Shown piece after piece: positions 44,814 to 54,669 of a DNA stretch of 64,000 bases (position 1 is its first letter; the number at the start of each line of letters is the position of its first letter). Origin of the DNA: Flavobacteriaceae bacterium UBA2540 (GTDB taxonomy: Bacteria; Bacteroidota; Bacteroidia; Flavobacteriales; Flavobacteriaceae); NCBI GenBank assembly GCA_002340765.1, contig DDMS01000060.1:1-64000 (forward strand), written 5' to 3'. Both the position numbers and the translations under genes were made by a program. Under the pieces are notes generated by a model, which was not told where the DNA came from, made no database searches, and saw only the letters and a list, made by a program, of their open reading frames with translations.

Positions 44814-45434
44814 CTATAAAATATCCAAACTACCTTTTCCTTCTCTTATTATAGTAGGCTCAGTAGTAGTTAAATCGATAATTGTAGATGCGTAATTATC
44901 TCCATAACCACCATCAATTACAATATCAACTAAATGGTGCCATTTTTCAAAAATCAATTCTGGATCAGTAGTATATTCAATAATATCATCTTCATCGCGA
45001 ATTGACATGGAAACAATTGGGTTTCCTAAAGTATCAACTATTGCTCTTGCTATATTGTTATCCGGAATACGAATTCCTACAGTGTCTTTTTTCTTAAATG
45101 CTTTTGGTAAATTATTACTTCCTGGCAGAATAAATGTATAAGGCCCTGGTAATGCCCGCTTTAAAATTTTAAAAGTTGGTGTATCAATTTGTTTTACGTA
45201 ATCTGACAAATGGCTTAAATCGTTACAAACAAATGAAAAATTTGCCTTTTCAAGTTTTACACCTTTTATTTGAGCAATTTTTTCAAGCGCTTTTGTATTA
45301 GTAATATCACATCCCAAACCATACACTGTATCTGTGGGATAAATAATTAATCCCCCATTTTTTAATACTTTGACAACCTTATCAATGGTTTTTTGATTTG
45401 GGTTTTCGTTATATAACTTGATAAATTCTGCCAT
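44814..45434 (-). CDS. L-threonylcarbamoyladenylate synthase (YwlC/Sua5 family)
   Basis: Makes threonylcarbamoyl-AMP for the t6A modification of ANN-decoding tRNAs. The YrdC fold is visible: GGLIIYPTDTVYGLGCD, then SFVCNDLSHLSDYVK and PGPYTFILPGS. The ATG at 45434 (MAEFIKLYNENP) is preferred over the longer TTG-type frame to 45470, which would begin inside the terminator hairpin. About 206 residues. Confidence 0.9.
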   Translation of the reverse strand: MAEFIKLYNENPNQKTIDKVVKVLKNGGLIIYPTDTVYGLGCDITNTKALEKIAQIKGVKLEKANFSFVCNDLSHLSDYVKQIDTPTFKILKRALPGPYTFILPGSNNLPKAFKKKDTVGIRIPDNNIARAIVDTLGNPIVSMSIRDEDDIIEYTTDPELIFEKWHHLVDIVIDGGYGDNYASTIIDLTTTEPTIIREGKGSLDIL

Positions 45435-45446
45435 AAAATAAAATAC

Positions 45447-45476
45447 AAAAAACTCTAGTTGTTTCCACAATTAGAG
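45447..45476 (-). terminator. Terminator after the response regulator
   Basis: On the minus strand CTCTAATTGT-GGAA-ACAACTAGAG (one mismatch) is followed by six T, ending the two-component operon before tsaC. Confidence 0.7.
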
Positions 45477-45505
45477 CTTAGATTATGTTGGAAAGTTATT
45501 AATTT

Positions 45506-46210
45506 CTATGATTTATCAATCAAACGAAATCCTTCTCCATGAATATTTAAAATTTCTACATTTTCATCATCTTTCAGATATTTTCGTAATTTTGCAATAT
45601 AAACGTCCATACTTCTTGATGTGAAATAATTGTCATCTCTCCAAATTTTTGTCAACGCTAATTCACGAGGCATTAAATCGTTTTTGTGAATGGCTAACAT
45701 TCTCAACAATTTGCTCTCTTTTGGAGACAATTTAATTGGTTCTTCAATTGCAGCCGAGGATAAATAACGTAATTTTGAATTGAATGAAAAACCGCCGATT
45801 GTAAACTCAAAAATCTGATCTGACTCCGAAGTTTTGTCTGATTCTTTTCGTTGTAAAATTGCTTTAATTTTGTATAATAATACTTCAGAATCAAATGGTT
45901 TATTTAGATAATCATCTGCACCAACTGAATATCCTTTCAAAACATCTTCTTTTAAAGTTTTGGCTGTCAAGAAAATAATTGGAATTTCTTTGTTGGTTGC
46001 TCGAATGTCTTGTGCTAATGAAAATCCATCTTTACGTGGCATCATTACATCTAAGATACACATGTCATAATCGCTATTTTTGAACATTATCAAACCTTCA
46101 ATACCATCTTTTGCAAGTGTAACATTGTAGTCATTTAATGCTAAATAGTCTTTTAAAACGGTTCCAAAATTAGGATCGTCTTCTACTAATAAAATCTTTT
46201 TACTTCCCAT
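45506..46210 (-). CDS. Response regulator, OmpR/PhoB family
   Basis: Two-component regulator of 234 residues: a receiver domain with phospho-acceptor D54 (CILDVMMPRKDG) and a C-terminal winged-helix DNA-binding domain (SPKESKLLRMLAIHKNDLMPRELALTKIW). It lies 7 bases after the kinase gene and is its partner, a RprY-type system. Target genes are unknown. Confidence 0.95.
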   Translation of the reverse strand: MGSKKILLVEDDPNFGTVLKDYLALNDYNVTLAKDGIEGLIMFKNSDYDMCILDVMMPRKDGFSLAQDIRATNKEIPIIFLTAKTLKEDVLKGYSVGADDYLNKPFDSEVLLYKIKAILQRKESDKTSESDQIFEFTIGGFSFNSKLRYLSSAAIEEPIKLSPKESKLLRMLAIHKNDLMPRELALTKIWRDDNYFTSRSMDVYIAKLRKYLKDDENVEILNIHGEGFRLIDKS

Positions 46211-46217
46211 CTTATAA

Positions 46218-47786
46218 TTAATTTAAAGGTAATTTAACTGTGAATATACTTCCTTTTCCTTTCTCACTCTCTACAAATACTGTTCCGTGATGCTTTTCTA
46301 CGATTTCTTTTACGTAGGCCAATCCCAAACCATGTCCTTTTACATCATGAATATTTCCTTTTTGCTCTCTATAGAACTTATCAAAAGCCATTTTTTGAGC
46401 CGCTTTTCCCATTCCAATTCCTTCGTCTTTTATTTTTATAATAAAAAACTTGTTTGTGCTCTCTGTATAAACATCTATTTTAGGTGCTTCACTCGAATAT
46501 TTAATAGCATTTTCTAACATATTTACAATCACATTCAGTAAATGAAATTCGTTGCCTGAAATTTCCGAAGTAATGGCTTGAAAATGCTTTTCAATACTTC
46601 CACCTCTATCATCTATTAACAAACTTATATGGTTAATAGCGTCTTCTATTATGTCTTGAATATCAAAAGTTTCCTTACTAATTGTCAATTGATTCTTTTC
46701 TAATCTTGAAATTCGTAATACATTTTCAACTTGCGAATGCATTCTTTTATTTTCGTCGCGAATCATTTTAACGTAACGTAATACTTTTTCAGAATCTACA
46801 ATAATTTTTGGATTTTTTATGGAATCCAAAGCCAAATTTATAGTTGCAATTGGAGTTTTGAATTCGTGAGTCATGTTGTTTATGAAATCTGTCTTAATTT
46901 CAGATATTTTTTTCTGTTTTATTAACTGATATAATGAACTCGAAAAAGCAATAATAATTACAAAAATAAAAAATAATGATAACAATAAAATATTTGAAAT
47001 TCCTGATAAAATATGGTCATTTTTTGTTGGAAATGTTACATATAAAATATGCTCAGGGCTGTTTTCTGCATCATACAAAAGGGGGTATTCATAGCTTTCT
47101 TCAATATTTATCGTATAATATCCAGATTTTAATTCAGTTGCCAAACCTTCATTCGTGTAAACACCATATTTAAAATCTAAATCAATATTAGTTTTTGTAA
47201 GTTCCTCTTTAATTGTAGCATTTAATTCTCTATTATTAACTCTTTGATTTAGAGGGTTTAAACGTTTATAATCTTTCATTATTTGAGAAAACTGGCTTTT
47301 TTCTAAACTTTTCATCCTTCCTAAAAAGGTATAACGCTCGTTTTCTTCTGAAGTAAAAATATTATCAGGGCTTTTAATAAAAGTGCTTTTAAAAAAATCT
47401 TTTTTTCCAGTAAGTCTTGTGAAAATTATTTTTTCATCGTCTAAAAAATCTAAAGGAATTTCAAAATTTTCCTCTAAAACAGTTGTTCCAAAAGTAATTT
47501 TTCGATTGTTTGCAGTATCAATTTGCTGAAAAAGATAATTTTTTATCTGCGCATTGTCTGCAAGTATTTTGTGATCGATAAAATCCTGAATTTGAATTTC
47601 AATAAGCCTTTCTTCTTTTTCGTTAATTCTCTCAGCAACTCTTCCTAACGATTTTTGAACGTCATTTTTGAACTGTTCTTTTCTACTTTGAACAGCATTA
47701 TTTATCCAATAAAGTTGAACAGTAATGATTCCAATTAAGGAAACACTCATTAGAACAACAATAATAATAAACATTTTTTTACCCAT
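46218..47786 (-). CDS. Membrane sensor histidine kinase
   Basis: 522 residues. Two membrane segments (about 5-28 and 264-290) bound a periplasmic sensing region. The phospho-accepting H307 lies in NNMTHEFKTPIATI, followed by the N box NMLENAIKYS and the G boxes KDEGIGMG and GHGLGLAYVK. It pairs with the downstream response regulator, similar to RprX/RprY of Bacteroides. Confidence 0.94.
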   Translation of the reverse strand: MGKKMFIIIVVLMSVSLIGIITVQLYWINNAVQSRKEQFKNDVQKSLGRVAERINEKEERLIEIQIQDFIDHKILADNAQIKNYLFQQIDTANNRKITFGTTVLEENFEIPLDFLDDEKIIFTRLTGKKDFFKSTFIKSPDNIFTSEENERYTFLGRMKSLEKSQFSQIMKDYKRLNPLNQRVNNRELNATIKEELTKTNIDLDFKYGVYTNEGLATELKSGYYTINIEESYEYPLLYDAENSPEHILYVTFPTKNDHILSGISNILLLSLFFIFVIIIAFSSSLYQLIKQKKISEIKTDFINNMTHEFKTPIATINLALDSIKNPKIIVDSEKVLRYVKMIRDENKRMHSQVENVLRISRLEKNQLTISKETFDIQDIIEDAINHISLLIDDRGGSIEKHFQAITSEISGNEFHLLNVIVNMLENAIKYSSEAPKIDVYTESTNKFFIIKIKDEGIGMGKAAQKMAFDKFYREQKGNIHDVKGHGLGLAYVKEIVEKHHGTVFVESEKGKGSIFTVKLPLN

Positions 47787-47890
47787 TGTTTCAAAATTAC
47801 GTGATAAAAAAATTCAAAATGAACTTTTTTTTAAAAATTAACAAAATTACATTAAATTTAAGTATTTTTTAACAATTACTTTACAGATTC

Positions 47891-48487
47891 TTAAAAGTAA
47901 TCTATTTTTTTTGTTAAAATATTATGAATTTTTTTTACTTGATTTTGAGTATTTTCAAGTTCTTCATTCAAAATTATATAATTAGATTGCAATAATTTTG
48001 ATTCTTCATTCATTTGATTCTTAATCCTGTAAATAACCTCTTCTTTAGTAACATTATCTCTTTCAATTACTCGTTGAATTCTAGTATCTAAATTAGAAAA
48101 AACAGAAATAATAACGTCACAAAACTTGTTACTTTTACTCTCAAATAAAATGGCATTTTCATAAATAATAAAAAATTTATCAGCATTTAATTTTACAAAT
48201 TCTTGAAAGTGTTTTTTTACTTCTGGATGAACAATTGAATTTAATTTTAAGAGTTTTTCAGGGTTGTTAAAAACAATTTTAGAGAGAAATTCTAGTTGTA
48301 ATTGGTCATTTAAATAAGAATATTCGCCAAACTCGATAATTATTTTTTCTTGAATATTAATCGAAGAATTCATCAATTTTTTTGCTTCAATATCAGCTGT
48401 ATAAATAGCAATATTAGAAAATTTCGAAAAAAAAATTGCAACTGTAGATTTTCCACTTCCGATACCTCCTGTTAAACCAATAATCAT
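47891..48487 (-). CDS. coaE: Dephospho-CoA kinase
   Basis: Last step of CoA synthesis, phosphorylating dephospho-CoA. 198 residues with Walker A GLTGGIGSGKSTV, TADIEAKKLM and the HPEVKKHF segment typical of CoaE. It overlaps closely with the upstream ybbR-like gene (3-base gap). Confidence 0.93.
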   Translation of the reverse strand: MIIGLTGGIGSGKSTVAIFFSKFSNIAIYTADIEAKKLMNSSINIQEKIIIEFGEYSYLNDQLQLEFLSKIVFNNPEKLLKLNSIVHPEVKKHFQEFVKLNADKFFIIYENAILFESKSNKFCDVIISVFSNLDTRIQRVIERDNVTKEEVIYRIKNQMNEESKLLQSNYIILNEELENTQNQVKKIHNILTKKIDYF

Positions 48488-48490
48488 AAG

Positions 48491-49429
48491 TTATTTTTGA
48501 ATTAAGAAATCAATTTTATTTGGAATTATTTTTACGTTTCTAACAAATTCTGACTTGAAAATTACTTTAGGAATCAAATAACTTAATCCGTTTTTTTGTG
48601 ACATTTTAAAATCACATTCAACAACAAAAGACTCTTTAGAAACCCTTGAAAAATTTGATAATGCTACCACATATGTTATTGTAACTGAATCTGAAAGTTT
48701 AGTTAATTTTATGTTTGATGGAAGATTTAAAACCTTAAAATGAACTTTTAAACTACCTTGAGTAAATTTATCAACTTTTGCATAAATCTTTGCTTTTGAT
48801 GCGCTAAACTTTAAATTTTTATTCATTTTAGTCCTGGAAATAAAAACTTTTTTTGAAAAATCACTTTTCTGATTTTTCAAATTTACACTCTCTAAATTCA
48901 GAAATTTAATGTCTTTAATTTCATTTTCGTCACCAGAAATAACAATCGAATCTGGAATTACTTTTACATCGCCCAAAAGATCGTATCCAACATGATAATT
49001 GATGTTCAAATTAGGTTTTAAAGCCACTTTTTTTGATGCTAAAAATCCAACATTTACAAACATTGTATCTTTTAAAATACTTTCAACAAATACGCCTGAA
49101 GTTAACTGTTTTTGAATTTCAGACAATTGGTTTTTTGGAAAAAAGTAAAATAAGGTAGCCTTTTTTTGATTTATTTTTGAAACATCCAAATTGATGCTTT
49201 TTTGTAAAATTTGTATCCAAAAAAGCTTAAATCCAGTGGCTTTTATAAAGATTTTAATTTGTTTTGTATTTGTTTCAAGAATAATGTTTTTTTGAGGAAT
49301 ATTTTTAAAATTAACATCATAAGAAATCACAGTTTTGTACTCTTTTGAAAAAGTAATCAACACCCAAATAAAAAATGAGGCAATTAAAAACCCTATAAAT
49401 GTTTTTGGAATTTTTTTTTCAGATTTCAA
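48491..49429 (-). CDS. YbbR-like/CdaR-family membrane protein
   Basis: 312 residues with one N-terminal membrane segment (FIGFLIASFFIWVLITFS), then repeated YbbR-type beta domains, as in CdaR, the diadenylate-cyclase regulator. No cdaA gene is adjacent, so the role in c-di-AMP control is not established. It sits between coaE and the yajC terminator. Confidence 0.8.
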   Translation of the reverse strand: MKSEKKIPKTFIGFLIASFFIWVLITFSKEYKTVISYDVNFKNIPQKNIILETNTKQIKIFIKATGFKLFWIQILQKSINLDVSKINQKKATLFYFFPKNQLSEIQKQLTSGVFVESILKDTMFVNVGFLASKKVALKPNLNINYHVGYDLLGDVKVIPDSIVISGDENEIKDIKFLNLESVNLKNQKSDFSKKVFISRTKMNKNLKFSASKAKIYAKVDKFTQGSLKVHFKVLNLPSNIKLTKLSDSVTITYVVALSNFSRVSKESFVVECDFKMSQKNGLSYLIPKVIFKSEFVRNVKIIPNKIDFLIQK

Positions 49430-49467
49430 TTTATAAATGTTGTTTTTAAATATGATTTAAAACAAAA

Positions 49468-49503
49468 AAAGTGAACTTCACCAAAAAAGAAAAAGTTCAC
49501 TTT
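49468..49503. terminator. Terminator between yajC and the ybbR-like gene
   Basis: An 11-bp perfect stem (AAAGTGAACTT with AAGTTCACTTT) with flanking A and T runs. It separates the nusB-yajC transcript from ybbR-coaE, and could act in both directions. Confidence 0.75.
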
Positions 49504-49523
49504 ATTATTTTATACTTGTGATT

Positions 49524-49838
49524 TTAACTTTTTTCTGACACGTTCACTTTTTTACTCAATTCCATTGAAATTGCAGAACGCTCAAACTTGATTTTTCCTG
49601 CAGCTGTTTCTATAGTAACTGTATTGTCAGCTTCGTGAATCTCAGCAATTTTTCCGTGAATTCCACTAGAAGTGACCACTTTACCACCCTTTTTAATTTC
49701 TGCTTGAAAAGCTTTTTCTTTTTTCTGACGAGTCATTTGTGGACGAATCATAAAAAAATATAACACTAAAATCATTGCTAAGAAAGGCAGCATACTTGAA
49801 ATACCTCCTGATAATTGTAAAAAAATAATTGAAAACAT
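49524..49838 (-). CDS. yajC: Preprotein translocase subunit YajC
   Basis: 104-residue single-pass membrane accessory of SecDF. The N-terminal hydrophobic segment MLPFLAMILVLYFFMIRPQ and the cytosolic part KGGKVVTSSGIHGKIAEI are diagnostic. It follows the DUF1573 gene by 4 bases. Confidence 0.95.
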   Translation of the reverse strand: MFSIIFLQLSGGISSMLPFLAMILVLYFFMIRPQMTRQKKEKAFQAEIKKGGKVVTSSGIHGKIAEIHEADNTVTIETAAGKIKFERSAISMELSKKVNVSEKS

Positions 49839-49842
49839 ATCG

Positions 49843-50304
49843 TTAATTTGTTTTTGGAATTACAGAACCTTTCAGTGTTAAAACTTCTCTTCCTGATTCA
49901 GTATTTGTAGTTAAAGTAATAGTTTTGTTTTGTCTGTTTGGCTTTCCAGCAGTATCAAAAGAAACTTCAATATCTCCAGAATCTCCAGGTTTTATTGGTT
50001 CTTTTGGCCAAGTTGGCACTGTACATCCACAAGAAGCTTGAGCATTTGTAATAATCAAATCTGTATTTCCAGTATTGGTTACTTTGAATACAGTTTCTAC
50101 AATGTCACCTTCATTTACAGTTCCAAAATCAAATTCTTCCTTGTCAAAACCAATGGTTGCAGCACCTTTTTTAATTTCATTATCTCTTGATGAAGCGCTT
50201 TCTAAATTATCTTTATTGATTTTATTTTTAGCATCTCCGTTTACACAAGAAAAAGTTAAAAAAATAGCAATCAAAAAAGTTATTAAAATGGATATTTTTT
50301 TCAT
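49843..50304 (-). CDS. DUF1573 lipoprotein
   Basis: About 153 residues starting MKKISILITFL with a lipobox-like LTFSC, then a DUF1573 immunoglobulin-like domain (FDFGTVNEGDIVETVFKVTNTGNTDLIITNAQASCGCTVPTWP). The longer frame to 50343 puts the signal peptide inside the protein, so the ATG at 50304 is preferred. Likely a periplasmic or outer-membrane lipoprotein of unknown function. Confidence 0.88.
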   Translation of the reverse strand: MKKISILITFLIAIFLTFSCVNGDAKNKINKDNLESASSRDNEIKKGAATIGFDKEEFDFGTVNEGDIVETVFKVTNTGNTDLIITNAQASCGCTVPTWPKEPIKPGDSGDIEVSFDTAGKPNRQNKTITLTTNTESGREVLTLKGSVIPKTN

Positions 50305-50351
50305 GTTTTTAAAGTTTTTGTAAAAGTAATAAATATTTTTCAATAGCGAGA

Positions 50352-51290
50352 TTATAATAGTCCTCTTCCAATTTTTTCAATTCTTTTATCTCTTTCAAAT
50401 TCTTTAGAAATTTTATCTAAAACACCATTTATGAAAAAGCTGCTTTTTTGAGTTGAATAATCTTTTGCTATTTCAATATATTCATTAATTGAAACTTTTA
50501 CGGGAATCGAAGGGAAATTTAAAAATTCGGTAATTGCCATTTTGATAAGAATCATATCAATATCTGCAATTCTATCTGTTTCCCAATTTGGAGTTTTAGA
50601 AGCAATTTCTTTTTCATAAATATGCTGTTTTAAAAAAGTTTTATTGAACAATTCCAACACAAAATCTTCATCATCTTTGTTTTTATATAAACTTTCTAAA
50701 ATAAATGTAGCGTTGTTTTTTGATTTACTCAATGTTTTCATAACCCAAGTATTTACGAAAGGAATATCATCTACCCAAGTAATCATTTTATCTTCATAAT
50801 ACTCAGCTAGTTTTTGATTTGGAGCAATAATTTCTCTAAAAAAATCAATCACAAACGAACGATCTACATTAAAAGAATTTTCAAAGGTGTCAAGATAATT
50901 TCTATAAATTTCGCTTTTCAACAATTCCTCATAAATTATTTTTACATATTCACTATCAACTTCCCAATTGTTCAATTTGTTGATTTCATAATAACTTTCT
51001 AAACCAACACTATTTTTGATAGCATCAATTAAAACATTATTTAAAATTTTAGTATTTGGAGTTAAATCTTCTTTTGTGGCAAGCATTTTCTTTTTAGAAA
51101 TTGCTATTTTTTTTTCGGTAAGTTTTTGAACTTCTATAATCATCAAAAGATTAAGCACGTATAAATCGAACATTTTTAAAATACTGTGTTTTAAAAATTT
51201 GCCCTCTTTTACAACATCATCATTTTTAGATTGTTGCATGGCATACATTGATTGCATTACTTTAACTCGAATATGTCTTCTATTAATCAT
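50352..51290 (-). CDS. nusB: Transcription antitermination factor NusB (long Bacteroidota form)
   Basis: 312 residues, longer than the roughly 140-residue NusB of Proteobacteria. The start MINRRHIRVKVMQSMYAMQQ and the C-terminal core ELFNKTFLKQHIYEKEIASKTPNWE, SIPVKVSINEYIEIAKDYSTQKSSFFINGVLDKI are NusB-like. It heads the run nusB-DUF1573-yajC. Confidence 0.92.
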   Translation of the reverse strand: MINRRHIRVKVMQSMYAMQQSKNDDVVKEGKFLKHSILKMFDLYVLNLLMIIEVQKLTEKKIAISKKKMLATKEDLTPNTKILNNVLIDAIKNSVGLESYYEINKLNNWEVDSEYVKIIYEELLKSEIYRNYLDTFENSFNVDRSFVIDFFREIIAPNQKLAEYYEDKMITWVDDIPFVNTWVMKTLSKSKNNATFILESLYKNKDDEDFVLELFNKTFLKQHIYEKEIASKTPNWETDRIADIDMILIKMAITEFLNFPSIPVKVSINEYIEIAKDYSTQKSSFFINGVLDKISKEFERDKRIEKIGRGLL

Positions 51291-51404
51291 CGAAAAGAAC
51301 TTAAATAAAATTGCATTTTTTGCCTTGCAAAATTAGTATTATTTTCGTTTTTGAGTCACTTATTTTTAATTCTTTTTTAAGAAATGAATTCCCATTGAAA
51401 CTTG

Positions 51405-51412
51405 TATCTTCG
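51405..51412 (+). promoter_or_regulatory. -7-like element for the ABC exporter
   Basis: TATCTTCG matches TAnnTTTG except one base. It overlaps the GTG at 51412, which argues against that codon as the translation start. Confidence 0.4.
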
Positions 51413-51438
51413 TGCACTATTTTTATCTAAAAATTCTT

Positions 51439-53193
51439 TTGAAAGCACTACAGCACTTAAACAAGTATTTAGCAAAATATAAATGGCGAATTTTAATTGG
51501 ATTGTTAATCACAGTTCTTTCAAAAATTTTAGCTTTAAAAATTCCACAGATTATCAGACAATCATTGAATGTTGTTGAAGAATATCAACAAGGAATTCTG
51601 AATGATGTTGCTGAAGTGAAAAAAACGTTGCTAATAAATGTGCTAATTATTATTGGTGTTGCATTATTAAGTGGATTTTTTACTTATTTAATGAGACAAA
51701 CCATAATTGTGACTTCGAGATTGATAGAATTCGATCTGAAAAATGAAATTTATCAACAATATCAAAGACTTTCACTAAATTTTTATAAAAAAAATAGGAC
51801 TGGAGATTTGATGAATCGGATCAGTGAAGATGTCTCAAAAGTTCGAATTTATGTGGGTCCTGCAATCATGTATACCATGAATATGTTGGTCCTTTTTATT
51901 GTTGGTTTTGCACAAATGCTAAAAGTTGACGTTACATTGACACTTTATACATTAATACCATTTCCACTTTTATCAATTTCAATTTTTGTATTAAGCAGAA
52001 TTATCAATCAGAGAAGTACCATTGTGCAGCAATATTTATCAAAATTAACAACTTTTAATCAAGAGTTTTTGTCGGGAATAAATGTGGTAAAATCTTATGG
52101 AATTGAGAAATCAATCATCAAAGAATTTGATATTGTTGCTAATGAAAGTAAGGAAAAAAACATTCGTTTGCAACATGTTAATGCACTTTTTTTTCCATTG
52201 ATGGTTTTATTGATTGGGATAAGTAATTTATTGGTAATTTATGTTGGAGGAAATTTATACATAGAAGGTAAAATCCAAATTGGTGTTGTTGTTGAGTTTC
52301 TACTGTATGTAAATATTTTAACTTGGCCCGTGGCTGTTGTTGGTTGGGTAACCTCAATGGTTCAAGAGGCTGAGGCATCACAAGAAAGAATAAATGAGTT
52401 TTTAAATGAAGTCCCAGAAATTGAAAATAACAATGCAGCGCATATTGAAATTCAAGGAAAAGTTTCTTTTAAAGACGTTACCTTTACGTATGAAGATACC
52501 AATATTACTGCTTTAAAAAATATCAATTTCACAGTAAATTCAGGTGAAACATTAGCAATTTTAGGAAATACAGGTTCAGGAAAATCAACAATTATTGAAT
52601 TAATATCAAGATTATATGACGTTTCTGAAGGTGAAGTTTTACTAGATGATAAACCAATCAAAGAAATCAATTTGAATGATGTAAGAAGTCAAATTGGTTT
52701 TGTACCTCAAGACCCATTTTTATTTTCTGATACAATTGAAAATAATATCAAATTTGGTAAAAATGACGCCACAGAAGATGAAATTATTAACGCAGCAAAA
52801 AATGCAGTTGTTCATGACAATATTATTGATTTTACAAACGGTTATAAAACGATTTTAGGCGAGCGTGGAGTAACATTATCTGGAGGACAGAAACAGCGAG
52901 TTTCGATTGCAAGAGCGATTATTAAAAACCCAAAAATTCTTATTTTTGACGACTGTTTATCGGCAGTTGATACTGAAACAGAAGAGAAAATTTTGGCAAA
53001 TCTTGAAAAAGTTTCGAAAAGTAAAACAACTTTTATAATTAGTCATAGAGTGTCATCAGCAAAAAATGCAGATAAAATTATTGTTTTGGAACATTGTAAA
53101 ATTATCCAACAAGGAACTCACAATCAATTAATAAAAGTCAATGGGTATTATAAAAACTTGTATGAACAACAACTTTTAGAAAAAGAAATTTAA
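51439..53193 (+). CDS. ABC exporter, fused permease and ATP-binding protein
   Basis: MsbA-like half transporter of about 584 residues. Six membrane segments (about 15-310) precede an ABC domain with Walker A GNTGSGKST, signature LSGGQKQR, Walker B ILIFDDCLS and the H-loop IISHRVSS. The TTG at 51439 (MKALQHLNKYLAKYKWR) is preferred over the GTG at 51412, which overlaps a -7-like box. The substrate is unknown (a lipid or drug is typical). Confidence 0.9.
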   Translation: MKALQHLNKYLAKYKWRILIGLLITVLSKILALKIPQIIRQSLNVVEEYQQGILNDVAEVKKTLLINVLIIIGVALLSGFFTYLMRQTIIVTSRLIEFDLKNEIYQQYQRLSLNFYKKNRTGDLMNRISEDVSKVRIYVGPAIMYTMNMLVLFIVGFAQMLKVDVTLTLYTLIPFPLLSISIFVLSRIINQRSTIVQQYLSKLTTFNQEFLSGINVVKSYGIEKSIIKEFDIVANESKEKNIRLQHVNALFFPLMVLLIGISNLLVIYVGGNLYIEGKIQIGVVVEFLLYVNILTWPVAVVGWVTSMVQEAEASQERINEFLNEVPEIENNNAAHIEIQGKVSFKDVTFTYEDTNITALKNINFTVNSGETLAILGNTGSGKSTIIELISRLYDVSEGEVLLDDKPIKEINLNDVRSQIGFVPQDPFLFSDTIENNIKFGKNDATEDEIINAAKNAVVHDNIIDFTNGYKTILGERGVTLSGGQKQRVSIARAIIKNPKILIFDDCLSAVDTETEEKILANLEKVSKSKTTFIISHRVSSAKNADKIIVLEHCKIIQQGTHNQLIKVNGYYKNLYEQQLLEKEI

Positions 53194-53223
53194 TGTTTAT
53201 GTTAACCAAGTAAAATATTTTAT

Positions 53224-53231
53224 TAGATTTG
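53224..53231 (+). promoter_or_regulatory. Bacteroidota -7 element upstream of DUF3276 gene
   Basis: TAGATTTG matches TAnnTTTG, 43 bases before the ATG at 53275. Confidence 0.5.
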
Positions 53232-53274
53232 TACATATCATAAACGAAATTTTAACAACAATTTTAAAAGAATT

Positions 53275-53643
53275 ATGGCAGACAGAGTTGAACAAGAAGA
53301 AATTTTTTCACAGGTTTTAAGAGCAGGAAGAAGAACGTATTTTTTTGATGTAAGATCCACAAAAGCAGATGATTATTACTTAACAATTACTGAAAGTAAA
53401 AAATTCACACATGATGATGGTTCTTTTCATTACCAAAAACACAAAATTTACCTTTACAAAGAAGATTTTATCGATTTTCATGAAATGTTAACAAAAGCAA
53501 CTGATTATATTTTGAACGAAAAAGGTGATGAAGTAATTAGTGAACGTCATCAAAAGGATTTCAAAAAAGAAGATGAGGATGAGGAAGATGAGGAAGTGAA
53601 AACTTCAAGCAGTTTCACTGACATTTCTTTTGAAGATATTTAA
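53275..53643 (+). CDS. DUF3276 (PUR-alpha-like) protein
   Basis: 122-residue PUR-domain protein found in Bacteroidota and spirochaetes, thought to bind single-stranded nucleic acid. The core GRRTYFFDVRSTKADDYYLTITESKKF and the acidic C-terminal tail (KKEDEDEEDEEVK) are typical. Precise role is unknown. It has its own -7 element and a following terminator. Confidence 0.9.
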   Translation: MADRVEQEEIFSQVLRAGRRTYFFDVRSTKADDYYLTITESKKFTHDDGSFHYQKHKIYLYKEDFIDFHEMLTKATDYILNEKGDEVISERHQKDFKKEDEDEEDEEVKTSSSFTDISFEDI

Positions 53644-53720
53644 TAATCAAATTTGATTTTTTTTAAAATTAAAGGCTGATTATAAAAATAATTTTTAATT
53701 CATTTTAAAGTCCTAAAAGA

Positions 53721-53751
53721 AAAACCTGCAACGCAATTTTTTACAGGTTTT
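53721..53751. terminator. Bidirectional terminator between DUF3276 and fabG
   Basis: An 8-bp stem AAAACCTG with CAGGTTTT separated by a 15-base loop, between two convergent genes. Confidence 0.6.
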
Positions 53752-53778
53752 CATACTATGATTTGAAATAGCATTTAT

Positions 53779-54522
53779 TTATGACATTCCACCATCTACA
53801 GAAAGCGTTTGCCCTGTGATGTAAGAACTCATGTCTGAAGCTAGGAAAACACAGGAATTTGCAATATCTTCTGGCTGTCCTCCTCTTTTTAAAGGAATGG
53901 AATCTCGCCAACCTTGCACTACTTTTTCATCTAATTTATCTGTCATTTCAGTTTCAATAAAACCAGGAGCAATCACGTTGCTTCGTACATTTCTTGAACC
54001 TAATTCCAAGGCAACAGATTTCGAAAAACCGATAATTCCAGCTTTTGAAGCAGCATAATTTGCTTGACCCGCATTTCCTTTTAACCCAACCACAGAACTT
54101 ATATTGATAATTGAGCCATTTCGTTGTTTCATCATTGGACGAATCACTGCTTTAGTTAAATTAAATACTGATTTTAAATTCACCTCAATTACGGAATCAA
54201 AATCCTCCTCAGAAATTCGCATTAAAAGGTTGTCTTTGGTAATTCCTGCATTGTTTACCAAAATATCAATAGTACCAAATTCTTCCAATACATTTTTTAC
54301 CAATTCCTGAGCAGCATCAAAATTAGCTGCATTGGATTGATACCCTTTTGCTGAAATTCCAAATGATTTTAATTCATTTTGCAAGGCAGTTGCAGCTTCT
54401 ACTGAAGAGTTAAACGTAAAAGCAACATTGGCTCCTTGTTTGGCAAATTCAATCGCAATTCCTCTTCCAATTCCTCGAGTAGCTCCAGTGATGATCGCTG
54501 TTTTATTTTCTAAAAGTTTCAT
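53779..54522 (-). CDS. fabG: 3-oxoacyl-[acyl-carrier-protein] reductase
   Basis: NADPH-dependent short-chain dehydrogenase of fatty acid elongation, 247 residues. The nucleotide motif TGATRGIGRGIA, NNAG, catalytic NINISS and YAASK are intact, and the C-terminal GQTLSVDGGMS matches FabG. The ATG at 54522 (MKLLENKTAI) is preferred; the ATG at 54531 adds three residues and lies 11 bases from a -7 box. Confidence 0.94.
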   Translation of the reverse strand: MKLLENKTAIITGATRGIGRGIAIEFAKQGANVAFTFNSSVEAATALQNELKSFGISAKGYQSNAANFDAAQELVKNVLEEFGTIDILVNNAGITKDNLLMRISEEDFDSVIEVNLKSVFNLTKAVIRPMMKQRNGSIINISSVVGLKGNAGQANYAASKAGIIGFSKSVALELGSRNVRSNVIAPGFIETEMTDKLDEKVVQGWRDSIPLKRGGQPEDIANSCVFLASDMSSYITGQTLSVDGGMS

Positions 54523-54542
54523 TTTATTCATGTTTAAAGTTC

Positions 54543-54550
54543 CAAAGATA
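54543..54550 (-). promoter_or_regulatory. Bacteroidota -7 element upstream of fabG
   Basis: TATCTTTG on the minus strand matches TAnnTTTG, about 20 bases before the preferred fabG ATG. Confidence 0.5.
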
Positions 54551-54669
54551 GTTTTTTTTAAGAAAAAAATTTTTTGAAAGCATGTTTTAATTATTTTTGT
54601 AAAATAGAAACTATTGTGCTATGGATCAATAAAATAGCTTTAAAAACTAACTAATCAAAATTCTATCTT

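Noticed and set aside
51412..51438. GTG start of the ABC exporter at 51412
   Set aside because: The codon lies inside a -7-like box (51405-51412), and the TTG at 51439 gives a more family-like N-terminus.
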